This document shows, in pieces, positions 1-4,476 of a DNA stretch of 7,103 bases; position 1 is the first letter of the stretch, and every line of letters begins with the position of its first letter. The notes under the pieces are model-generated. The model made no database searches. It saw nothing but the letters and a program-made list of their open reading frames with translations, and was not told where the DNA came from. This DNA is from Candidatus Galligastranaerophilus gallistercoris (lineage in GTDB: Bacteria > Cyanobacteriota > Vampirovibrionia > Gastranaerophilales > Gastranaerophilaceae). Location of the stretch: contig DVJH01000075.1 in assembly GCA_018710795.1 (NCBI GenBank), positions 1 through 7,103 on the forward strand, written 5' to 3'. Position numbers and translations under genes: made by a program.

Positions 1-82
1 CACTATCGTCCGCATTTGCGCCGAGATTAACAGCAAATAACATTAATGAAGCCATAAAGGCAACCAAAAAACTCTTTTTCAT
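1..82 (-). CDS. Exported protein, N-terminal fragment (signal peptide only visible)
   Basis: Only the first 27 codons are inside the window; the gene continues past the left edge. The ATG is at 80-82 on the minus strand. It is preceded by a good ribosome binding site (AAGGAAG, plus-strand 88-94, 5 nt from the ATG). The translated start has a classic Sec signal peptide: basic MKKS, a hydrophobic core of about 15 residues (FLVAFMASLMLFAV) and an ANA cleavage site before DDS. The product is therefore exported or periplasmic, but too little is visible to name it. The gene is divergent from pilT and appears to have its own extended -10 promoter. Confidence 0.8.
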   Translation of the reverse strand, partial: MKKSFLVAFMASLMLFAVNLGANADDS

Positions 83-110
83 ATAAACTTCCTTTTATTC
101 TGACAAAAAA

Positions 111-119
111 ATAATAGCA
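111..119 (-). promoter_or_regulatory. Extended -10 promoter of the exported-protein gene
   Basis: On the minus strand this reads TGCTATTAT, an extended -10 element (TGn plus a 5/6 match to TATAAT). It lies about 30 nt upstream of the ATG at 82, and transcription would start near 104. There is no good -35, but extended -10 promoters often do without one. It lies downstream of the terminator at 131-154, so the exported-protein gene need not depend on read-through from further upstream. Confidence 0.45.
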
Positions 120-130
120 TATTTTTGCAT

Positions 131-154
131 AAAAAAAACTCCCGATTCGGGAGT
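131..154 (-). terminator. Intrinsic terminator, minus strand
   Basis: A perfect 7-bp GC-rich stem (ACTCCCG with CGGGAGT, 3-nt loop, positions 138-154) is followed on the minus strand by a run of Ts at 131-137. On the plus strand there is no T tract, so it acts on leftward transcription. No annotated leftward gene lies upstream of it (pilT runs rightward), which implies that a separate short leftward transcript ends here. Confidence 0.8.
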
Positions 155-260
155 AAATCTTTAATAGGAAGGGAATGTTAGGAAGTTAGGTTGTGTGAAA
201 ATCTATGTCGTGTTTGATTAAGCTCTTAATATCTCGTTTGATTTAAATGTTTGTTTTCAT
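131..260 (-). ncRNA. Candidate small RNA (about 130 nt), unnamed
   Basis: A leftward promoter (267-295) predicts a start near 260, and the intrinsic terminator at 131-154 predicts the end. Between them the only ATG-led frame is five codons (MKTNI, 243-260), so the transcript is probably non-coding. It contains a small 6-bp hairpin (ATTAAG/CTTAAT, 217-230). Just before the terminator (about 165-192) is a pyrimidine-rich stretch with CUUCCU, UUCCC and CCUUCCU, which are complementary to Shine-Dalgarno sequences. Such C-rich, probably unpaired segments are seen in some Gram-positive small RNAs that block ribosome binding sites. Alternatives are an attenuated leader of the exported-protein gene or a decayed gene remnant. 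I do not recognise a known RNA family. Confidence 0.4.
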
Positions 261-266
261 CTTACA

Positions 267-295
267 TTTATATAAAGTATATTTAGTATATACAA
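267..295 (-). promoter_or_regulatory. Predicted promoter of the small RNA candidate
   Basis: On the minus strand, -35 TTGTAT (290-295) and -10 TATAAA (267-272) are separated by 17 bp. The region is very AT-rich, so chance matches are likely. The evidence is the correct spacing together with a clear terminator 110 nt downstream. Confidence 0.4.
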
Positions 296-386
296 TTGCT
301 ATACTAGTTATATATTGTTACATTTCTTTACATATATCTTATTTAATATTCAAATGCACCGAATGATTGATTTTAACGCCCTTTTA

Positions 387-416
387 TTTACAGGTAAACT
401 CCGATTGTGAGATACT
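387..416 (+). promoter_or_regulatory. Predicted promoter of pilT
   Basis: -35 TTTACA (387-392) and -10 GATACT (411-416) have an 18-bp spacer, and TGA before the -10 makes it an extended -10. Transcription would begin near 423, on top of the upstream in-frame ATG at 422. This favours the downstream pilT start at 452. Confidence 0.45.
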
Positions 417-433
417 TTTAAATGGAATTAAAT

Positions 434-438
434 GAGGA
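434..438 (+). promoter_or_regulatory. Ribosome binding site deciding the pilT start
   Basis: GAGGA lies 13 nt before the ATG at 452. The spacing is longer than ideal, but no comparable site precedes the in-frame ATG at 422. Confidence 0.45.
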
Positions 439-451
439 AAAACATAACAAT

Positions 452-1546
452 ATGATTATCGAAGAAATACTTGAGCTTACGGTTCAAAAAAAAGCATCCG
501 ACCTGCATATAAGTTCCTATCTTCCGCCCGTTCTTCGTATAGACGGCGAGTTGATAAGAACAAATCTTCCCGTATTATCACCCGAAGACGTTGAAACACT
601 TTTGTTTCCGATTTTAACCAACGAACAGAGAAGAACGCTTGAGCAAACCTGGGAATTGGACTTTGGCTACGGCTTGCATGGTATCGGGCGTTTCAGGGTA
701 AACATTTATAAAGATAAAGGAAATTATGCGGCTGCATTCAGGACGGTTAATTCAACCCCGCCCACGTTTGAAAGCCTCGGGCTGCCCGAGGTCGTAAAAA
801 CGGTGGCAGGACGCCCCAGAGGCTTAATTCTGGTAACGGGCCCGACGGGTTCCGGTAAATCAACAACGCTTGCCGCAATGATAGATTACATAAATTCAAC
901 AAGAACGGAACACATTCTTACAATGGAAGACCCTATAGAATTTGTTCACACTTCCAAAAAAAGTATCGTTCACCAGAGAGAACTCGGGCAGGATACAAGA
1001 AGTATGGCAAACGCGCTTCGCTCCGCTCTTCGTGAAGACCCTGACGTTATACTGGTCGGTGAGATGAGGGACCTTGAAACCATTGGTTTGGCGCTCACCG
1101 CAGCAGAAACGGGGCACCTTGTAATGGGAACGTTGCACACGTCATCCGCCGCACAGACAATCGACCGTATTGTTGACGTATTTCCCGAAGGGCAGCAGCA
1201 GCAGATACGTCTTCAGCTGTCAAACAGCTTGGTTGCCGTATTTTCTCAAACACTGTTACAAAAACTCTCCGAAGACGGCGTAACCAAAAAAGGCCGTGTA
1301 ATGGCACAGGAAATAATGCTTGTAACGGGCGCCATCGCAAACTTAATACGTGAACAAAAAACAGCCCAGATTTATTCATCCCTGCAAACGGGAACTTCGC
1401 TCGGTATGCAGACACTGGATATGGCGTTAAGGGACCTTGTGCTTGCAAAAAAAGTCGATCCGCAGGATGCCCTTGCAAAATCAACCCACCCCGACGAATT
1501 AAAAAGAATGCTCGGTATGCAGGTTGAAAGCCAGAAACTTTATTGA
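452..1546 (+). CDS. pilT: Type IV pilus retraction ATPase PilT
   Basis: Cytoplasmic hexameric secretion-type ATPase that depolymerises type IV pili and drives twitching motility and DNA uptake. From the start at 452 it has 364 residues, a normal length for PilT (the in-frame ATG at 422 would add 10). The N-terminal PAS-like domain opens with MIIEEILELTVQKKASDLHI, which aligns with the family start. The ATPase core shows Walker A GPTGSGKS (130-137), an Asp box with ED (159-160), Walker B DVILVGEMRD (198-207, catalytic Glu 204) and a His box TGHLVMGTLHT (220-230). The family AIRNLIRE signature reads AIANLIRE (294-301), with one Arg changed to Ala. The signature and the lack of an N-terminal extension separate it from PilB. 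It is followed by its own terminator and has no pilus genes beside it in the window, so pilus assembly genes must be elsewhere. Confidence 0.95.
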   Translation: MIIEEILELTVQKKASDLHISSYLPPVLRIDGELIRTNLPVLSPEDVETLLFPILTNEQRRTLEQTWELDFGYGLHGIGRFRVNIYKDKGNYAAAFRTVNSTPPTFESLGLPEVVKTVAGRPRGLILVTGPTGSGKSTTLAAMIDYINSTRTEHILTMEDPIEFVHTSKKSIVHQRELGQDTRSMANALRSALREDPDVILVGEMRDLETIGLALTAAETGHLVMGTLHTSSAAQTIDRIVDVFPEGQQQQIRLQLSNSLVAVFSQTLLQKLSEDGVTKKGRVMAQEIMLVTGAIANLIREQKTAQIYSSLQTGTSLGMQTLDMALRDLVLAKKVDPQDALAKSTHPDELKRMLGMQVESQKLY

Positions 1547-1567
1547 TAAATCAAAATTGAATCATTC

Positions 1568-1593
1568 ACCGCCTTAATATAAGGCGGTTTTTT
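1568..1593 (+). terminator. Intrinsic terminator of pilT
   Basis: Perfect 8-bp stem CCGCCTTA/TAAGGCGG (1569-1587) with a 3-nt loop, followed by six Ts (1588-1593), 22 nt after the pilT stop codon. It separates pilT from the rpmG operon. Confidence 0.92.
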
Positions 1594-1641
1594 ATCGGTT
1601 AAGAATTATGAAAATTGCTTCAAAACCATGGTGCTATGCGC

Positions 1642-1669
1642 TTTACAAAAATTTTGTTCTTGTTAGAAT
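1642..1669 (+). promoter_or_regulatory. Main promoter of the rpmG-trnW-secE-nusG-rplKA operon
   Basis: -35 TTTACA (1642-1647, 5/6) and -10 TAGAAT (1664-1669, 5/6) have a 16-bp spacer and a TGT extension just before the -10. It is the best promoter match in the window and lies directly after the pilT terminator. The predicted start is near 1676, giving a leader of about 74 nt before rpmG. Confidence 0.65.
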
Positions 1670-1696
1670 TAAATTATTATATAAGATAAAATGATT

Positions 1697-1721
1697 AAAA
1701 TGTCCTTTAAGGGGCATTTTT
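1697..1721 (+). promoter_or_regulatory. Leader hairpin with short T run before rpmG
   Basis: AAAATGTCCT (1697-1706) pairs with GGGGCATTTT (1711-1720), using two G-U pairs, around a 4-nt loop; the transcript then runs through five Us at 1717-1721. It lies between the operon promoter and the L33 ribosome binding site. It could act as a weak terminator or attenuator, a pause site, or a stability element. No anti-terminator partner is obvious by eye. Confidence 0.4.
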
Positions 1722-1749
1722 AATTGACAAAATAAAGGAGAGCTTTTAA

Positions 1750-1917
1750 ATGGGCATCAAAGGAAAAAACGATAAAATGGTTGTTCTTGCTTGCGAAGAC
1801 TGCAAAGAAAGAAACTATACGACAACAAAAAACAAAAAAACCCTCAAAGAAAGAATGGAACTCAAAAAATATTGTTCAAGATGCAACAAACATACGGTGC
1901 ATAAAGAAACAAAATAG
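1750..1917 (+). CDS. rpmG: 50S ribosomal protein L33
   Basis: 55-residue component of the large ribosomal subunit near the E site. The start has a strong ribosome binding site (AAAGGAG, 9 nt before the ATG). The protein has the L33 pattern: basic MGIKGKNDK, then a beta-ribbon with two CxxC knuckles (Cys15/Cys18 in ACEDCKERNY and Cys42/Cys45 in YCSRC). This is the zinc-binding, four-cysteine form. Some bacteria also carry a cysteine-free paralogue that replaces it under zinc shortage, but that cannot be judged here. It is the first gene of the operon, followed by tRNA-Trp and secE, an order found in many bacteria, although tuf, often upstream, is replaced here by pilT. Confidence 0.96.
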   Translation: MGIKGKNDKMVVLACEDCKERNYTTTKNKKTLKERMELKKYCSRCNKHTVHKETK

Positions 1918-1920
1918 CCT

Positions 1921-1957
1921 TTTATCTTATGCAAAATTTATTTTTGCATAAGATAAA
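1921..1957 (+). repeat. 16-bp perfect inverted repeat between rpmG and tRNA-Trp
   Basis: TTTATCTTATGCAAAA (1921-1936) is followed by a 5-nt loop and its exact reverse complement (1942-1957). No T tract follows on either strand, so it is not a standard terminator. It starts 3 nt after the rpmG stop codon and ends 14 nt before the tRNA. It may be a processing site (RNase III-like) that frees the tRNA from the mRNA, or a 3'-end stabiliser for the rpmG part. Confidence 0.75.
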
Positions 1958-1971
1958 TAAACCCTCTTTAT

Positions 1972-2044
1972 GCGTCCTTAGTTCAGTTGGTAGAACGTCG
2001 GTCTCCAAAACCGGATGTCGAGGGTTCGAGTCCTTCAGGGCGCG
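1972..2044 (+). tRNA. trnW: tRNA-Trp (anticodon CCA)
   Basis: A complete 73-nt cloverleaf can be drawn. The acceptor stem GCGTCCT pairs with AGGGCGC (one G-U). The D stem is GTTC/GAAC with loop AGTTGGTA. The anticodon stem TCGGT/ACCGG carries loop CTCCAAA with anticodon CCA at 2005-2007. The T stem GAGGG/CCTTC has loop TTCGAGT, and the discriminator base is G, as in bacterial tRNA-Trp. The 3' CCA is not encoded and must be added enzymatically. The tRNA is embedded between rpmG and secE with only 21 nt to the secE start codon, so it must be cut out of the operon mRNA. Confidence 0.97.
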
Positions 2045-2065
2045 ATTTTAAAAAAGGTAAGGAAA

Positions 2066-2293
2066 ATGGCAAACGCTCAAAAAACAAAAAATGATGAAAA
2101 AAATTCACTTTCAAACGGTCTTATTACCTATTTTAAGGGTGTTAAATCCGAATGGGGAAAAGTAACCTGGCCCGAAAAAAACCAGATAGTCGTTGAAACT
2201 TTAATCGTCATTTTTGTTGTTGCGGCATTTACCGTTGCGGTTTATCTTATGGATATCATTTTTAAAGGTCTGTTGGGATTAATCGTTAAATAA
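2066..2293 (+). CDS. secE: Preprotein translocase subunit SecE
   Basis: 75-residue small subunit of the SecYEG inner-membrane channel. After a charged 20-residue N-terminus comes the conserved cytoplasmic amphipathic segment FKGVKSEWGKVTWPEK (23-38, with the family K-V-x-W-P motif). A single membrane helix follows at about 40-66. This is the short, one-helix form. The ATG at 2066 has AAAAGG 8 nt upstream. The frame stays open upstream to 2015, but that part lies inside the tRNA and is not coding. secE-nusG is a near-universal pair; nusG starts 24 nt downstream. Confidence 0.96.
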   Translation: MANAQKTKNDEKNSLSNGLITYFKGVKSEWGKVTWPEKNQIVVETLIVIFVVAAFTVAVYLMDIIFKGLLGLIVK

Positions 2294-2317
2294 GCGATAG
2301 GAAATTAAAGGTACATT

Positions 2318-2929
2318 ATGACTGAAAAAGAAAATAACATTCCGAATGAAGATGAAAACCTTATTTCAGAGGTTCAATCAACGAAACAGGAAAAAGACGA
2401 TACACCTAAAAAAAGATGGTATGTCGTTCATACGTATTCGGGGCACGAAAATAAAGTAAAGGTTAACCTTGAAAAACGTATTGAATATATGAACATGGGA
2501 GAAAAAATCTTCAGAGTTGAAGTTCCGCAAAAAACGATAACCCAGGTTAAAGGCGGAAAGAAAACCGAAAAAGAAGAAAAAATCTTCCCCGGATATGTTC
2601 TTGTTGAAATGATTATGGACGATGATTCCTGGTATGTCGTAAGACACACCGCAGGCGTTACAAAATTTGTCGGTTCATCTAAAAAACCGATTCCCGCCAA
2701 AGATTCCGAAATCAAAAAAATCATCCACAGAGGTCAGAGTCAGGTTCAAAAAATCGAACTTGACGTTAAAGTGGGCGATAAGGTCAGAATTATTTCGGGA
2801 CCTTTTGCAGAGTTTATCGGCGATATTGCGGAAGTTTATCCCGATAAATCAAAACTGAGAGCAATGGTTTCAATCTTCGGGCGTGAAACCCCCGTTGAGC
2901 TTGAATACAAACAAATCCAGAAAGTTTAA
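2318..2929 (+). CDS. nusG: Transcription termination/antitermination protein NusG
   Basis: Elongation factor that binds the RNA polymerase clamp through its NGN domain and Rho or ribosomal protein S10 through its KOW domain. It has 203 residues against about 175-185 in many bacteria; the excess is an acidic, probably disordered N-terminal tail of about 30 residues. The NGN domain spans roughly 32-125, with WYVVHTYSGHE (34-44) and FPGYVLVEM (90-98). The KOW domain (about 150-203) contains VGDKVRIISGPFAEFIG (152-168). The start is supported by AAAGG 6 nt before the ATG. The gene is followed by an unusually long (302 nt) gap before rplK. Confidence 0.96.
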   Translation: MTEKENNIPNEDENLISEVQSTKQEKDDTPKKRWYVVHTYSGHENKVKVNLEKRIEYMNMGEKIFRVEVPQKTITQVKGGKKTEKEEKIFPGYVLVEMIMDDDSWYVVRHTAGVTKFVGSSKKPIPAKDSEIKKIIHRGQSQVQKIELDVKVGDKVRIISGPFAEFIGDIAEVYPDKSKLRAMVSIFGRETPVELEYKQIQKV

Positions 2930-3231
2930 ATTCCGTAGGACGAAGCCACAGGCGAAGTCCGACAAGGTGAGTGATGATGAAGCGAAAAAATTCCAAAGAG
3001 GAATTTTGAAGCGAAATTCTAAGAACGAACCGCAAGGAATTTAAAAATAAGGTAAGCATCGGAGCGAAAAATTGCCAAAAGGCAATTTGAAACAAAGCAC
3101 AAAGAAAGCGAGCCCTTAAGAAATTCGCAAAAAACTTAAAAACCAAATAATAAAAAGAGAAAAAGTGGAAGGGTAAAAGAAACTTTGCCAAAGTTTAAAA
3201 AAGCCCGATTGACCACAGAAAGGAAGAAAAA
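2930..3231 (+). other. Purine-rich intergenic hairpin array upstream of rplK
   Basis: No credible gene lies in these 302 nt; the plus-strand frames carry stops, and the long minus-strand frame runs back into nusG and is Phe-rich because its complement is purine-rich. The plus strand is very rich in A and G, with GCGAA recurring at 2952, 2982, 3011 and 3064. Hairpins: GGAC/GTCC plus GCC/GGC around a GAA/GAA internal loop (2938-2960); an 8-bp stem AAAATTCC/GGAATTTT (2987-3007); AAATTC/GAATTT (3014-3042); an 8-bp stem AAATTGCC/GGCAATTT (3069-3088); AAACTTT/AAAGTTT (3180-3196). None is followed by a T tract, so read-through into rplK is expected. Possible roles are an r-protein leader, a pausing or processing region, or a dispersed extragenic repeat. 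Confidence 0.6.
2979..3091 (+). repeat. Two related hairpin modules within the nusG-rplK gap
   Basis: Module A (2979-3010) and module B (3061-3091) share the layout RRAGCGAAAAA - stem - AAARA or AAAA loop - stem - TTTGAA. Both stems are 8 bp. They differ at two paired positions where both partners change (T-A to G-C and A-T to T-A). Pairing is therefore kept while sequence differs, as expected for a duplicated RNA hairpin. Confidence 0.55.
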
Positions 3232-3666
3232 ATGGCACCATCAAACAAAAAAGTTACGGGAAAAATCAAGCTTCAAATTGAAGCAGGGAAAGCAAATCCT
3301 TCACCTCCCGTCGGACCCGCATTAGGTCAAAAAGGTGTAAACATTATGGATTTTTGCAAGCAGTTCAATGACAGAACGGCTTCAATGGCAGGATATATTA
3401 TCCCTGTCGTAATTGATGTATATGAAGACAGAAGTTTTACTTTTGTTACAAAATCACCTCCGGCTGCAGTTTTAATTAAAAAAGCAATCAACCTCTCCAA
3501 AGGTTCTGCCGCTCCGAACAAAACAAAAGTCGGACAAATTACTCAGGCACAATTGGAAGAAATTGCAAAAACAAAAATGCAAGACCTTAACGCTACAACT
3601 CTTGAAGCTGCGGTTGAAATGATTAAAGGAACCGCAAGAGCAATGGGCGTTACAGTTAGTGAATAA
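3232..3666 (+). CDS. rplK: 50S ribosomal protein L11
   Basis: Binds the GTPase-associated centre of 23S rRNA together with L10 and takes part in factor binding and the stringent response. It has 144 residues, the usual length. The N-terminal domain contains the proline-rich motif PSPPVGPALGQKGVNIMDFC (23-42). The C-terminal rRNA-binding domain includes KSPPAAVLIKKA, and a helix with MIKGTARAMGVTV closes the protein. The start at 3232 has AGGAAG 5 nt upstream and gives the expected N-terminus MAPSNKKVTGKIKLQI. It is followed after 53 nt by rplA, with the L1-type RNA element in between. Confidence 0.97.
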   Translation: MAPSNKKVTGKIKLQIEAGKANPSPPVGPALGQKGVNIMDFCKQFNDRTASMAGYIIPVVIDVYEDRSFTFVTKSPPAAVLIKKAINLSKGSAAPNKTKVGQITQAQLEEIAKTKMQDLNATTLEAAVEMIKGTARAMGVTVSE

Positions 3667-3707
3667 TCGTCGGGAGGCAGCAGGTTTCTGCCGTTAATAC
3701 CGCAAGA
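3667..3707 (+). promoter_or_regulatory. Ribosomal protein L1 binding site in mRNA (23S rRNA mimic)
   Basis: Between rplK and rplA the RNA folds as follows. A lower stem CGG/CCG (3671-3673 with 3700-3702, extendable downward with mismatches to 3667/3707) leads to an asymmetric internal loop, GA on the 5' side and GTTAATA on the 3' side. Above it are an upper stem GGCAG/CTGCC (3676-3680 with 3688-3692) and a 7-nt loop. The arrangement GGGAGGC...GCC...UACC matches the L1-binding helix of 23S rRNA (from memory, GUGGGAGGC ... GCCGACCUUGAAAUACCAC in E. coli). L1 is known to repress its own operon through such mimics. The element ends 4 nt before the rplA ribosome binding site (GGAG, 3711-3714), where bound L1 could block translation. 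Confidence 0.75.
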
Positions 3708-3719
3708 AATGGAGATAAA

Positions 3720-4445
3720 ATGTCAAAATTAACTAAAAAACAAAAGAAAATACAAGAAATAATGGAAGGCTTTGTTCAACCGGCAAGCGCAGCGGATGCA
3801 ATTGATATGCTTCAAAAAGTAGCAAATGAAACCGCAAAATTTGATGAAACGGTTGAATGCCATATGAGATTAGGTATTGAAGTAAAACATGCCGACCAGC
3901 AGGTAAGAAGCACAACCGTTCTTCCCGCAGGCCTGGGTAAAACCGTAAGAGTATGCGTTATTGCAAAAGCCGACAAAGCGGCATTAGCCAAAGAAGCAGG
4001 TGCTGATGAAGCAGGTGCGGAAGATGTAATCGAAAAAATCGCAGGCGGCTGGTTTGAATTTGATACTTTAATTGCAACACCCGATATGATGGCCCCTTTA
4101 GGAAAATTGGGACGTGTTTTGGGTCCTAAAGGGTTAATGCCTAACCCCAAAACGGGAACCGTAACGCCCGATGTTGTTAAAGCGGTTAAAGACGCTAAAG
4201 CGGGTAAAGTTGAATTCAGAGCAGATAAACAAGGTATGATTCACGTTCCTTTGGGAAAAATTAAATTCTCAAAAGAAGATTTAATGAAAAACTATTCAAC
4301 CCTTGCAGATGCCGTTATTAAAGCAAAACCGGCTTCGGCTAAAGGTACGTACATTAAATCTGCATATCTTTCAACAACGATGGGCCCCGGAATTAAACTC
4401 GACCCGAAAAACATTGCTGTTGAAATTAAAGAATATATCGACTAA
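3720..4445 (+). CDS. rplA: 50S ribosomal protein L1
   Basis: Forms the mobile L1 stalk that releases deacylated tRNA from the E site, and is a translational repressor of its own operon. It has 241 residues, slightly longer than the usual 230 or so. Domain I is split between the two ends and surrounds domain II. Visible family motifs are LPAGLGKTVRVCVIAK, FDTLIATPDMMAPLGKLGR followed by VLGPKGLMPNPKTGTVTP (the L1 signature), and near the C-terminus STTMGPGIKLDP. The start is supported by GGAG 5 nt upstream. The usual next genes rplJ and rplL are missing; a GtrA-like gene follows after 31 nt with no clear terminator. Confidence 0.97.
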   Translation: MSKLTKKQKKIQEIMEGFVQPASAADAIDMLQKVANETAKFDETVECHMRLGIEVKHADQQVRSTTVLPAGLGKTVRVCVIAKADKAALAKEAGADEAGAEDVIEKIAGGWFEFDTLIATPDMMAPLGKLGRVLGPKGLMPNPKTGTVTPDVVKAVKDAKAGKVEFRADKQGMIHVPLGKIKFSKEDLMKNYSTLADAVIKAKPASAKGTYIKSAYLSTTMGPGIKLDPKNIAVEIKEYID

Positions 4446-4476
4446 TATAAAACTGATTAAAGCAGTTTAAACAAAT

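Noticed and set aside
243..260. Five-codon frame MKTNI at the start of the small RNA candidate
   Set aside because: It is too short to support as a gene and has no ribosome binding site; it was kept only as a remark.
1095..1484. A 129-codon minus-strand frame inside pilT
   Set aside because: It is a shadow of the conserved pilT coding frame with no independent signals.
1608..1694. A 28-codon plus-strand frame starting MKIASKPWCY between pilT and rpmG
   Set aside because: It has no ribosome binding site and lies across the operon promoter, so it is probably chance.
2015..2065. An upstream extension of secE starting inside the tRNA
   Set aside because: It overlaps the 3' half of tRNA-Trp. 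The ATG at 2066 has a good ribosome binding site and the expected SecE length.
2814..3191. A 125-codon minus-strand frame across the end of nusG and the purine-rich gap
   Set aside because: It runs antisense into a conserved gene, is extremely Phe-rich because the plus strand is A+G-rich, and has no ribosome binding site that I can support.
4450..4468. Hairpin AAACTG/CAGTTT after rplA as a terminator
   Set aside because: The stem is only 6 bp and no T tract follows, so termination is unlikely.
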